This document shows positions 1-8,582 of a DNA stretch of 64,000 nt, piece by piece. How positions within the stretch are numbered: the stretch's first letter is position 1; each line of letters opens with the position of its first letter. Below the pieces are notes generated by a model. It did not search any database. It was not told where the DNA came from and saw only the letters and a list, made by a program, of their open reading frames with translations. A program made the translations under genes and the position numbers. The stretch spans positions 310,001-374,000 of the forward strand of contig JALDRC010000003.1 of assembly GCA_031316115.1 (NCBI GenBank), given 5' to 3'. This DNA is from Nitrososphaeraceae archaeon. GTDB lineage: Archaea > Thermoproteota > Nitrososphaeria > Nitrososphaerales > Nitrososphaeraceae.

Positions 1-640
1 TGAAAACTATCATTAAATATATTGTTGAAAATGTTAAAAGAAATTTTTTATTAAAGGACTTGTCTTCTGTTTCGTTTCTGCTAAGCCAGGTTATTAGACA
101 AACATACGAGAACTCCGAAATAATGATGATTGGTATCTTTGAGTCGATTAATTGAAGATCAAACATTGAAAATGAAAATGAAGTACTAGATCCTAATAAA
201 ATATTTAGACTCCTTATCGCACCCATATTAGGAGGACCTGAGATACGTTCCTTTGAATATGAATTGTATATAAAAATCAAAATTAACATTGTGATAGTTA
301 TTAGTAGTCCTGTCAGACTAGTATAAAGTGATAAGAATAAAGAAGATAAAAAGCAAGAAATGGATATATACAGAGCGTTTCTTTTGGGTATTATATTGGA
401 AGGGAGTGGTCTTGAAGGCCTTTCTTTTTTGTCTTTTGTAATGTCAAAATAATCATTTAATACTACTCCTCCAATGTACAATAAAATAGAAACAATTAAC
501 AATATTGATAAATCGAGATAATCAGTATCTTGTATATCAGTAAATAAAAAATATCCTAATATTATATTAGGTATTGTTGTGAAAATATTTGGAAATCTTA
601 TCAGCGTCAAGTAATTTAGTATGGTATTAAAATTACTCAT
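1..640 (-). CDS. UbiA-family prenyltransferase (partial, C-terminus outside window)
   Basis: An open frame starts with ATG at 638-640 and runs leftward off the window without a stop (about 213 codons). Around residues 62-81 it reads NDYFDITKDKKERPSRPLPS, the Asp-rich motif that binds Mg2+ and the prenyl diphosphate in UbiA-type enzymes. Several hydrophobic segments fit a polytopic membrane protein, and a second motif around residue 133 (YSKE) matches the family's second conserved region. UbiA members transfer isoprenoid chains to aromatic acceptors, haem, or glycerol-phosphate lipids (archaeal DGGGP synthase). The sequence does not say which, and EboC-like enzymes are also possible. It is the only strong gene in the first kilobase. 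The family call is firm; the substrate is unknown. Confidence 0.8.
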   Translation of the reverse strand, partial: MSNFNTILNYLTLIRFPNIFTTIPNIILGYFLFTDIQDTDYLDLSILLIVSILLYIGGVVLNDYFDITKDKKERPSRPLPSNIIPKRNALYISISCFLSSLFLSLYTSLTGLLITITMLILIFIYNSYSKERISGPPNMGAIRSLNILLGSSTSFSFSMFDLQLIDSKIPIIIISEFSYVCLITWLSRNETEDKSFNKKFLLTFSTIYLMIVF

Positions 641-786
641 TAAGTGCACCAGAGAAGTTGGATCTCAAAATCCTTTAGTAGATTATTATTGTATCGCTTA
701 TCTATATCTGTAGATCTGGAAATCAAGAATTTCTGAAATAAGATCACAGATCTATTTTAAATTTTACGGATATTTCACGAATGAAT

Positions 787-1185
787 CTATGAATGATTTA
801 AAGCATAAATATTATTACTAATGTCTTTTATATTCAATATTTTCTTTGCAGTAGATCGTCGCTTATGACGTAATGGATATCTACAACATGGACATCTATT
901 TCCCTCGCATTTTATATAGATAGTACATTGCGAACATCTTTTAAAGTTTTGATCATATAGAGAATATTTTCCACCTCTCTTATTTTTAAATCTGCTACAT
1001 AGTCCCTTACAGCTCAATGACGAATTTTTTGAAAAGAGATTAATATCTAGTAAGTTTACATTGCAATAACTTGTACTGGATTTCTTTGAAAAAATAAAAA
1101 TGCTCTTTAATTTTTTATACGCTATTATAGGTACTATAAACAAGTTCTTCCAAATTATTAAGTCAAGTGTCTTGTTAGATGTCAT
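787..1185 (-). CDS. small zinc-ribbon protein whose start lies in an inverted repeat
   Basis: 132 residues. The C-terminal half has paired cysteines (CKGLCSRFKNK, then CSQC, then CPCC) followed by a basic tail (RYPLRHKRR), which fits a double zinc-ribbon. I recall similar small Cys-rich proteins as common in Nitrososphaerales; function unknown. The N-terminal about 75 residues are low-complexity and contain no motif I recognise. The start codon (1183-1185) and the first nine codons lie inside an IS630-type terminal repeat (1159-1188), so the original start was probably replaced or cut off by an insertion and this ORF may be a 5'-truncated gene. A real downstream start could be a later codon. 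The Cys-rich domain is well supported; the N-terminus and expression are not. Confidence 0.5.
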   Translation of the reverse strand: MTSNKTLDLIIWKNLFIVPIIAYKKLKSIFIFSKKSSTSYCNVNLLDINLFSKNSSLSCKGLCSRFKNKRGGKYSLYDQNFKRCSQCTIYIKCEGNRCPCCRYPLRHKRRSTAKKILNIKDISNNIYALNHS

Positions 1186-1188
1186 ATC
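1159..1188. repeat. left terminal inverted repeat, IS630-like
   Basis: Reading rightward it begins TAAGTCAAGTGTC and ends ATGTCATATC. The reverse complement of 3829-3858 matches it at about 24 of 30 positions, including 12 of the outer 13 and 9 of the inner 10. The outer TA fits the TA target of IS630/Tc1 elements. The outer part also resembles both ends of the IS630 copy at 15731-16885. Confidence 0.6.
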
Positions 1189-1326
1189 ATTTAATTAAAA
1201 TCAATAAATTTTTGAATATCGCGCCATGAGGTTTAGGAGGTGGTGTTATGTCATTTGTGATGACACCTGACTTTTAATAATTCGATTCAAACTATGCTAT
1301 ATCAATTAGATATGGAAAGTAGGAGA

Positions 1327-1961
1327 TATTTCATCTTATACTAATCAGATTCAAAGTCTTTTCAGTTTTATATCTTTTAGAATTTTCATAGGTTTCAATC
1401 CTATATTAGTCAGATTCAAAGCCTCATCCTAGCAATCATGACTTTCCTATCCCAGCCAGGTTTCAATCCTATATTAGTCAGATTCAAAGTCTGATTCTGG
1501 GTGTTCATGATTGCCTTGGCTGATTCTGTTTCAATCCTATATTAGTCAGATTCAAAGTTTGCAGAGTAGAGACAAGAACGGTGAAAAAATCACTTTTCAA
1601 TCCTATATTAGTCAGATTCAAAGATAGTTGGAGAGCAGCAACTTTCCAAGACAATTTAGTTTCAATCCTATATTAGTCAGATTCAAAGAGAGTATTTGAT
1701 TGCAGGATGAATCAAAGACCTACCAGTTTCAATCCTATATTAGTCAGATTCAAAGACAGAATAGAAAACTTACAGATAGTCACTGAAGAAGAGCAGTTTC
1801 AATCCTATATTAGTCAGATTCAAAGATAGACGAAGTTACTGATCAGGAAATAACTGAATTAGAAAGTTTCAATCCTATATTAGTCAGATTCAAAGATGAT
1901 CAATTCATTCTAGAAGTGTATAACGACAAACGTTTCAATCCTATATTAGTCAGATTCAAAG
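1327..1961 (-). CRISPR. CRISPR array, 9 good repeats plus 1 degenerate, 9 spacers
   Basis: A 30-base repeat recurs at 1392, 1460, 1528, 1594, 1659, 1726, 1796, 1866 and 1932 (start positions). Spacers are 35, 38, 38, 36, 35, 37, 40, 40 and 36 bases. The copy at 1594 differs only in its first base. The copy at 1327-1356 has 7 mismatches and is the decayed trailer end. Read on the minus strand the repeat begins CTTTGAATCTGACTAATA and ends GGATTGAAAC, the usual ATTGAAAC crRNA 5' tag. Both clues put the leader on the right and transcription leftward. The repeat type fits archaeal type I or III systems. No cas gene lies anywhere in the window, so Cas proteins must come from elsewhere or the array is an orphan. 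Confidence 0.97.
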
Positions 1962-2200
1962 CAAGAATAATTAAAGAATTTGTATGATTTTATATTATGT
2001 AGATAACTATAATCTTCAGTTTTCAATAACATTCCATACATAAACCCCTGTAATTTATGATAATTCAATCTATCTACAATTTGATCACTTAATGATTTCA
2101 GGGTAATTAGGATTCGCATATATTCTGATTTCATAAAATATTGTATTTATTGTTATATTTTGTGATAATACATATTCTGGTATTTCTTACCTATCTAGCT
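1962..2200 (-). promoter_or_regulatory. probable CRISPR leader
   Basis: This AT-rich, gene-free stretch abuts the intact end of the array (last repeat 1932-1961), opposite the degenerate repeat. That is where the leader and promoter should lie for leftward transcription. Poly-A/T tracts and TATA-like segments occur around 2140-2160. Assigned by position, not by a recognised leader motif. Confidence 0.5.
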
Positions 2201-2398
2201 AACCTGTCATAATTAAAAGAAATGAAGCAGCATACTCATAGTATATTAGTAATTAGAAAAAATATTACGAATCATGGATCAGAACTGAAAGAGTTTTACT
2301 TGGTATTAATGTTCTGATTACTGACTTAAAGTAATTGGAATATTAAAAATTTTGTTGGACATAATTTTTGCATTATTATACGATTATTCCAAACCCAA

Positions 2399-2608
2399 TT
2401 ATCTTTTATCGTCGAATTGAACAAACGCCTGTAATGCCAGATACAATTTTTCTACCTTTTTGCTCTTTGATCTAGTATACAATCATTCCAGAATCTTCCA
2501 TAAGAGTAGATCTCTCCTTTCTTCCCAAAGTTTTTTGGCAGATCAAATTAGAGTTTCATATAGATCTTTTTGTATTTTGTCTGGAAATATGAGCAATCTT
2601 TTTCTCCA
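2399..2608 (-). pseudogene. decayed reading frame, family not recognised
   Basis: One minus-strand frame reads coherent protein-like sequence interrupted by stops: RKRLLIFPDKIQKDLYETLI, then SAKKLWEERRDLLLWKILE, then LYTRSKSKKVEKLYLALQAF ending near FDDKR. Two internal TGA codons and a TAA break it. The composition (charged, helical, Trp-containing) is that of a former protein rather than random AT-rich DNA. I do not recognise the family. It lies between the CRISPR leader and the transposase remnant and may be part of the same mobile unit. Confidence 0.35.
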
Positions 2609-2711
2609 TCATAATTGAATACACATGCAGACCGTTTCATACCATACTCCATGTTTTTAAAGTTACAACAACTTTTTCATGTTTTTCTGCAGATACATTT
2701 TGAGATATCAG

Positions 2712-3790
2712 TCAATTGTCATGATGAATGTCATTATTCCATCTTCCAAATCTCTTATCAAGATATTCTGATATTGCATCTTTTGTTCTTCTATGTTGGC
2801 ATAGAATCTGTTTGCGTATACATCTGATTTTATCTTCTGATTTAATTATCTTTCATTTGGATTGAGGTATAGTGCCTTCTTTGGAAGATGTATTATAGTA
2901 ATCGTCTTTTTGTGAATTTAAATATTCTCTGGTGATATTACTTATGTGTAATGATACATTATCCCATACAAGTGCAATTCTTTTCCAATCGTTTTGCTTT
3001 ACATACATCTTGATATTTTCTAGATGGTGTATAGTATTGGCAGAATTTGATCTGTCATAGAAATCATACAGTAGATTCTGTTCAGGCCTAAATATGGATA
3101 TGTACATAGAAAATCTCTTTCTACTACCATTATGTCTTATTTTTTGTTGTTCACCTTCAAAACTTATCAACTTTCTTATACATGGTTTCTGTGTTACTAT
3201 TGTTTCATCTCTATATACAAGCATCACTCTTTTTTTTGTGGGCTGATGCTACCTTTTTGTAATTTTGTACCTTTAGCTTTCCTTCGTTATAATCAGCTAC
3301 GTGTTCAAGTTCCGGTTTGGGTTTTTTGCATACAATATCCATATATTTTAGTATCCTTTGAAGGTGTCTGAAACTGATTGGAATGTCAAGTACTTTTGTA
3401 AGGCACTTTGCAAGTGATCTTAAACTCCATGTGTTTCCGATGTAACCAAAAATATGGGGATCGTTAAAAATTACAGAAAGTATAAGCTCTCGATCCTCAT
3501 CTCTTATACGGGATTTTGTGCTTCCTAGTTACTTTATCTCCAATCCTTTTGTTCCTGTTTGAAGATATGCTGATATCTATCTTTGTACTGTTCTTGTACT
3601 AACACCATGTTCTTTTGCAATGTCTTCAAAAGTTCTAATATTGCTTTTCTGGATTACTGCCAATAACCTGAGATAAAGTTTCATGTCTGAAGTATTTTTC
3701 ATCAATGATTTTAGAATATTCTTCTGTGCTGTAGTGAGGTTGAGTTTAGAAAGATAATAATTACAATTATAGTATTCTGGATATCTTAAG
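2712..3790 (-). pseudogene. IS630-family transposase, broken
   Basis: Reading leftward from about 3790 there is a helix-turn-helix segment (FEDIAKEHGVSTRTVQR), stopped by TAG. A second in-frame stop (TAA) follows after GTKGLEIK. The central region (RIRDEDRELILSVIFNDPH, then KPKPELEHVADYNEGK) leads to a frameshift in a run of A's near 3230. The DDE core then reads MLVYRDETIV and IALVWDNVSLHIS. A further frameshift is needed to reach LPKKALYLNPNER, which carries the catalytic Glu, and the tail ends near VYANRFYANIEEQKDAISEY. With at least two nonsense codons and two or three frameshifts it cannot make an active transposase. It would belong with the inverted repeat at 3829-3858. Confidence 0.85.
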
Positions 3791-3828
3791 CTTTACCTAT
3801 TCAAGAATTTATACCTATGAGTTAAAAA

Positions 3829-3858
3829 GATATGACACCATATGAGGCACTTGACTTA
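3829..3858. repeat. right terminal inverted repeat, IS630-like
   Basis: On the plus strand it ends GGCACTTGACTTA. Its reverse complement pairs with 1159-1188 at about 24 of 30 positions. Its outer 20 bases also resemble the right end of the second IS630 copy (16866-16885). Like the left repeat, it contains an outward-facing ATG (3832), which produces a spurious short ORF reading out of the element. Confidence 0.6.
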
Positions 3859-4093
3859 GATGCAATCAATAAAATTATAGATGTTAAAACTATTATTTTA
3901 ATACCTATCATATTGCAAACTTACCTTTCTGATATACGCGCGAAAAATAATAATTCGTTACATTCATCATCCTTTCATAAATCCTGCAATAAAGGCAAAT
4001 CTACGTATTCTAGTTGGTGATTGAAACCTATAATATGAACACTATTTCCTTCAGATTATTTTTTATTAATCTTCCATCGAACCAAAGAATCTA

Positions 4094-4198
4094 TGGAGGA
4101 GGTGGGATTTGAACCCACGAACCCCTAAAGGACGGGATGACTCATTTATTCCAATGATCTTGAGTCCTGCGCGTTTGACCTGGCTTCGCGACTCCTCC
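4094..4198 (-). tRNA. tRNA-Leu(CAA) with a 20-base intron
   Basis: The minus strand folds as acceptor GGAGGAG/CTCCTCC, D arm GCG/CGC, anticodon stem CAGGA with loop CTCAAGA (anticodon CAA), a long class II variable arm, and T arm GTGGG-TTCAAAT-CCCAC with discriminator A. The mature length is 85 bases, usual for Leu. A 20-base intron (4139-4158) interrupts the loop after position 37. Its last six bases (TGAGTC) pair with GACTCA in the exon, as expected for an archaeal bulge-helix-bulge splice site. With the intron removed the 3' anticodon strand is TCCCG, giving one A-C mismatch against CAGGA. The 3' CCA is not encoded. Confidence 0.93.
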
Positions 4199-4896
4199 TA
4201 CCTACTATAGATAAATGCATTTTAGCTAGATATTTAGACTTATCATCTAGATATCAAATAATCGATTTATGAGGGAATTAGGGAATAGTATAAGTTATGA
4301 CCAATTTCATTATTGGTAAATTTCTATCACAAACAGGATAATAATATATCGAAATTAATTATAAAATTGATTGATTTCTAGAATTTATAAATTTTATTAT
4401 TTTCTTAATTCTACTGTAATCTATATTATAGCTGTATGTTTTTTTTTGATATAAAACTTCGGATCTTTATTCACCCATAACTTCCGATTTCGATTGTTCT
4501 TGTATGTCTTTATTGTAGATCTTCAAAAGAGATTGATATAAATTTTACAATGAGGTTAGACCTGTTTACAGTAATCTCCCAATTTTAGACATATTTATCC
4601 AAATAAAATTTTTTATAGGTCTCATTTTTCGTTAGTAATAATAAGATTTTTGCGTGTTAACCCTTATCTTTTTTTGAATTCAGGTTATTATTTTTCTAGT
4701 TTTAGAGAATATAAAAAGGTATCAGATCAATTTTTATTAAATTATTTATTTTTAAAAATACAAAGAAAAAGTCAATTAGAGAGTAATTATTCTTTTATAT
4801 TTCATAAATTAAAAAGAAAGAAATAATCAATATTAGCAGAAAATTCAATCATTTTATTAACAGAATATAATAAATTTAGCTATAAATAAACTGATT
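4199..4896. other. non-coding gap
   Basis: Very AT-rich. It holds the tRNA promoter region on the right flank of the tRNA, and near 4863-4873 a TATA-like stretch (ATATAATAAA) about 25-30 bases before the metH1 start. No protein-like frame or RNA fold was seen otherwise. Confidence 0.5.
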
Positions 4897-5853
4897 ATGT
4901 TACATATGTCAGAATCTTTTCTTGAGGCAATTCATAATAGAATAATCCTTTTTGATGGTGCAATGGGTACAGAAATACAAAAATTGAATCTACATCCTCA
5001 AGATTTTCCAAAAAATCATGACGGTTTCAATGATGGTTTAGTTTTAAGCAAACCTGAATGCATCAAACAGATTCATAGAAATTATTTAAACGCAGGTGCT
5101 GATTGTATAGAAACTAACACATTTGGTAGTAGTAAATTAAAATTAGATGAATATGGTTTTGGAAAACAGACAGTTGCCTTAAATAAACAAGCAACTAGCA
5201 TAGCAAGAGATGTATGTAATGAATTTACTGATAGGCCTAGATATGTGATTGGCTCAATTGGTCCTTCTGGATTTTTACCAAGCTCAAATGATCCAGATCT
5301 AGGACAGAAACCACTAGAGGAAATTATAGGATCTTTCCAATTGCAAGTAGAAGGTTTGATTGTTGGTGGGGTAGATGCTCTTTTAATAGAAACAAGTCAA
5401 GATATTTTAGAAGTAAAGTTGGTAATAGAATCGTGTAAGAGAACAATGTCAACACTAGGACTAAAAGTTCCTATTATTGCCAATGTTACTTTAGATCAGT
5501 ATGGAAAGATGTTGCTAGGAACAAATGTCCAATCCGCTTTTACTACTGTCAGTGATATGGGTATAGACGTATTCGGTTTAAATTGTTCAACAGGTCCTGA
5601 TGAAATGACTCCTAGTGTAAGCTGGTTAAATGAACAAGATAATTTGCCAATATTGGTAATTCCCAATGCAGGTATGCCATATAATGATGCAGGCAAAGCA
5701 ATATACAAGATGACACCTGATGAGTTAGCTATTAAACTTGAGAATTTTATAGTTAAATTCCAAAAAATCAAAATTATAGGTGGTTGTTGTGGTACAACAC
5801 CTGACCATATTGCTAAATTGCGTAAAATGCTAGATCAATATCAAAAAAAATAA
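4897..5853 (+). CDS. metH: methionine synthase, homocysteine-binding module (MetH N-terminal half)
   Basis: 318 residues forming the S-methyltransferase (Pfam S-methyl_trans) barrel. It starts with the signature LFDGAMGTEIQ, continues with ETNTFGS, and ends with the zinc ligands in GLNCSTGP and IGGCCGTTP (one Cys plus a Cys pair). This module activates homocysteine for methylation by the corrinoid protein. It is encoded separately from the folate/cobalamin modules, which begin 122 bases downstream on the same strand (5976-8492), so the two genes together make a split cobalamin-dependent methionine synthase. An in-frame ATG at 4906 is an alternative start. The TATA-like stretch near 4863-4873 favours 4897 as a leaderless start, while TATAAATAA at 4881-4889 would suit 4906. 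A stand-alone homocysteine methyltransferase (BHMT/MmuM type) is less likely given the neighbour. Confidence 0.93.
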   Translation: MLHMSESFLEAIHNRIILFDGAMGTEIQKLNLHPQDFPKNHDGFNDGLVLSKPECIKQIHRNYLNAGADCIETNTFGSSKLKLDEYGFGKQTVALNKQATSIARDVCNEFTDRPRYVIGSIGPSGFLPSSNDPDLGQKPLEEIIGSFQLQVEGLIVGGVDALLIETSQDILEVKLVIESCKRTMSTLGLKVPIIANVTLDQYGKMLLGTNVQSAFTTVSDMGIDVFGLNCSTGPDEMTPSVSWLNEQDNLPILVIPNAGMPYNDAGKAIYKMTPDELAIKLENFIVKFQKIKIIGGCCGTTPDHIAKLRKMLDQYQKK

Positions 5854-5975
5854 ATCTATAATCAAACTCAAACCTTTAAATGAATTTATCATATGAGATT
5901 AATACTAACAAAAATCGTTTTAATCTATTATATTTTACTTGGTTATAATAGAACAATAGTAAGGGATGAAAAAAT

Positions 5976-8492
5976 TTGGGAAAAATACCACGAATAAGCT
6001 CTGCATTAAAAGCAGTGGATCTACAACAAGATCCACCTCCTCTAATTATAGGAGAACGTGTTAATAGTCAAGGCTCTAGAAAAGCTAAAGAAATGGTCTT
6101 AAACGACGATTTTGAAGGTCTAATCAATTTAGCTAGAAAACAAAGTGAAGATGGAGCTCATTGTCTGGATATCTGTGTAGCTACAACTGAACGTTCAGAC
6201 GAAAAAGAATTTATGCGTAAACTGGTTAAAAGGTTAAGCTTAGAAATAGAGGCGCCATTAGTTATTGATTCTACCGATCCTTCTGTGATAGAAACAGCGA
6301 TTAAACAAATTCCAGGAAGACCAATAATAAATTCAATAAACCTAGAAGGAGATGGGAAAAAGTTTCACCAAATAGCACCGATAATGGTTAGGTATGGAGT
6401 TCCAGCTATTGCCATGTGTATCGGGCCCAATGGAATGGCAAAAACTCCAGATGAGAAACTGGAAACTGCCAAACTTTTGTTTGAAACTGGAAAAACTTAT
6501 GGATTAAAACCTTGGCAATTTATTTTTGATGTATTAACTTTTACTTTGGCTACTGGACAAGAAGAATTTCTTGATTCTGCAAAAAATACCTTGGAAGGTA
6601 TTAAATTAGTAAAAAAAAATCTTCCAGGTTGTTATACTACATTAGGATTAAGCAATGTTAGCTTCGGGCTACCGATTTATGCAAGGAAAATAATAAATTC
6701 CGTATTTTTATATCATGCGCTAAAATCTGGATTAGATTCTGTTATAATAAATCCTAAGGATATTATCGCATATCCTGATATTTCCCTTAAGGAGAGGAAA
6801 CTTGCAGAAAACCTTATCTTTAATCTTACCAACGACGCATTATCTGAATTAATATCGTATTTTGAAAATAAAACAGAAACAAACAGTGCAGACATAAACA
6901 CTACAAAATTAGATGTTGATCCTCAATGGACGTTCAATAAAAAATGTTATTATAGAATAGTTAACAGACTGAAAGAAGGTATCGAGTTAGACGTTATTGG
7001 ATCTATAAAAGACAACATAATTAGTGATATTAAGGAAAATACAATCCATATTACTCATGAAAATGTATTTGAAATGGTCTCAAAGCAAAATGTTCATGAT
7101 GCTGCAGTTAAGACGCTAAACCTTACTCTTCTTCCTGCTATGAAAGAAGTTGGTGATAAATTTGGAGCTGGAGAAATAATTTTACCCTTTGTTCTTAAAT
7201 CTGCTGAATGTATGAAGGCGGCAGTTGCAGAGCTAGAGAAATATCTTATAAAACAAAAAGATGTATCAAAAGGAAAAATAGTATTATGCACTGTATATGG
7301 TGACGTTCATGATATCGGAAAGAATCTTGTGAAAACTATCTTGACTAACAATGGATATTCAGTATATGATCTTGGAAAACAAGTTCCATTACAAACAATC
7401 GTAAATAAAATACAGGAAGTGAATGCAGATGCAGTTGGACTTTCTGCATTATTGGTTTCTACTTCTAAACAAATGCAAATATTTGTAGATTATGCTAGAG
7501 AGCATAATATACAAATACCTGTAATGTGTGGCGGAGCTGCAATAAACAGTAATTATATTAACAGAATAGCAAAAAGTACTAAAATTTATGAACCAGGAGT
7601 ATTTTATTGTAAGACCGCTTTTGATGGATTAAATGTTATGAATAATCTTATGTCTGAATCTAGATATGATTTTATAAAAAATTGGAGAAAAAAATTAGAA
7701 TATTGGACCGAATCAAAAGCATATATTGCAAAAACTCAAGTATTACAACATAGTGGTATAAAACCAGTAGAACCCCCTAGACCTCCTCATATTAATAAAA
7801 CAGTTAGACTTTACGAAGATGATATTGATCTAAATCAAATATGGGAATTCATAAACAAGAAATCACTTTTTGTTCTTTCCTGGAGTTTTCGTGGAAAAGG
7901 TGGAAAAGCATTAACTAATGAATCAGAAAAATTATTTGAAGAATGGAAAAGAAGGGTGATTCATGAAAATCTATTTTCCCCAAGAGTAGTTTATGGATAT
8001 TTCAAATGCCATAACAGAGATAACAAACTTGTTGTAGAGTCTGCTGCTGGAGAAGTGATTTTTGATTTTCCACGTTCTACAAAGAATAAATTCTTATGCT
8101 TAACTGATTATTTTGGTAAAGATGATATTGTAGCATTTCAGGCCGTAACGGTTGGGAGCAAGACTTCCGATATCCTAGAAAAATGGAATGCAGAAAACCT
8201 TTATACTGATGCATATTTCTTGCATGGACTAGCAGTTGAAACAGCAGAAGCTCTAGCAGAATGGGTAAATAGCTTGATTCGTAAGGATCTAAAACTTAAG
8301 AATAACAGAGGTCTTAGATATAGCTGGGGCTATCCAAGCTGTCCTGATATTTCTCAACATAAATTAGTTTGGAAGATATTGGATCCAGTCCAGTCTGGAA
8401 TGACTCTTACAGAATCAGGGCAAATAGTTCCTGACCATTCTACAGCTGCAATCGTTGTTCACCATCCTGAAGCAGAATACTTTCTACTGTAA
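5976..8492 (+). CDS. metH: methionine synthase, pterin-, cobalamin- and AdoMet-binding modules (MetH C-terminal part)
   Basis: 838 residues with three modules in order. The pterin-binding barrel covers about 20-290 (LIIGERVNSQGSRKAKE, LVIDSTDPSVIETAI). The cap plus B12-binding Rossmann domain covers about 350-560, with the lower-ligand motif DVHDIG (Asp443, His445, Gly448). A C-terminal reactivation domain ends with RYSWGYPSCPD, typical of the MetH AdoMet-binding domain. It transfers the methyl group of a methyl-tetrahydropterin through cobalamin to homocysteine held by the neighbouring module. Keeping the reactivation domain implies repair of oxidised cob(II)alamin by AdoMet and a flavodoxin-like donor. 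Translation appears to start at TTG (5976), because no in-frame ATG lies near the conserved N-terminus. It probably shares regulation with the upstream gene. Confidence 0.95.
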   Translation: MGKIPRISSALKAVDLQQDPPPLIIGERVNSQGSRKAKEMVLNDDFEGLINLARKQSEDGAHCLDICVATTERSDEKEFMRKLVKRLSLEIEAPLVIDSTDPSVIETAIKQIPGRPIINSINLEGDGKKFHQIAPIMVRYGVPAIAMCIGPNGMAKTPDEKLETAKLLFETGKTYGLKPWQFIFDVLTFTLATGQEEFLDSAKNTLEGIKLVKKNLPGCYTTLGLSNVSFGLPIYARKIINSVFLYHALKSGLDSVIINPKDIIAYPDISLKERKLAENLIFNLTNDALSELISYFENKTETNSADINTTKLDVDPQWTFNKKCYYRIVNRLKEGIELDVIGSIKDNIISDIKENTIHITHENVFEMVSKQNVHDAAVKTLNLTLLPAMKEVGDKFGAGEIILPFVLKSAECMKAAVAELEKYLIKQKDVSKGKIVLCTVYGDVHDIGKNLVKTILTNNGYSVYDLGKQVPLQTIVNKIQEVNADAVGLSALLVSTSKQMQIFVDYAREHNIQIPVMCGGAAINSNYINRIAKSTKIYEPGVFYCKTAFDGLNVMNNLMSESRYDFIKNWRKKLEYWTESKAYIAKTQVLQHSGIKPVEPPRPPHINKTVRLYEDDIDLNQIWEFINKKSLFVLSWSFRGKGGKALTNESEKLFEEWKRRVIHENLFSPRVVYGYFKCHNRDNKLVVESAAGEVIFDFPRSTKNKFLCLTDYFGKDDIVAFQAVTVGSKTSDILEKWNAENLYTDAYFLHGLAVETAEALAEWVNSLIRKDLKLKNNRGLRYSWGYPSCPDISQHKLVWKILDPVQSGMTLTESGQIVPDHSTAAIVVHHPEAEYFLL

Positions 8493-8582
8493 ATAATAAT
8501 TCTTATTTTTGATCAGGTGCATCTCAATATCGGAGTAAAATAATTTATAAAATAATAATAATAATCATTGCATTATCAGATA

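Larger units (their letters stand above)
1159..3858. mobile_element. candidate IS630-like unit bounded by matching inverted repeats and containing a CRISPR array
   Basis: The two matching terminal repeats (1159-1188, 3829-3858) enclose, from left to right, the CRISPR array, its probable leader, a decayed ORF and a broken IS630 transposase. A normal copy of this family in the window (15731-16885) is only about 1.15 kb with the transposase filling it. This 2.7 kb stretch therefore has about 1.5 kb extra between the left repeat and the transposase 3' end. Two explanations fit: cargo acquired by the element, or two degraded IS copies flanking an array, with the body of one lost. The repeats and the transposase remnant are visible directly; calling it one element is inference. 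Confidence 0.4.

Noticed and set aside
1946-2134. 62-codon minus-strand ORF
   Set aside because: Its 3' end overlaps the last CRISPR repeat and it lies in the leader region; no domain or coding character.
2615-3371. plus-strand ORFs at 2615-2827 and 3132-3371
   Set aside because: Antisense shadows of the IS630 transposase remnant.
3832-4020. 62-codon plus-strand ORF starting MTPYEALDLD
   Set aside because: Its start lies in the right terminal repeat and it reads out of the element; no domain, low complexity.
4199-4896. SAM or cobalamin riboswitch before metH
   Set aside because: No conserved riboswitch core was recognised, and the leaderless-type promoter leaves no long 5' leader.
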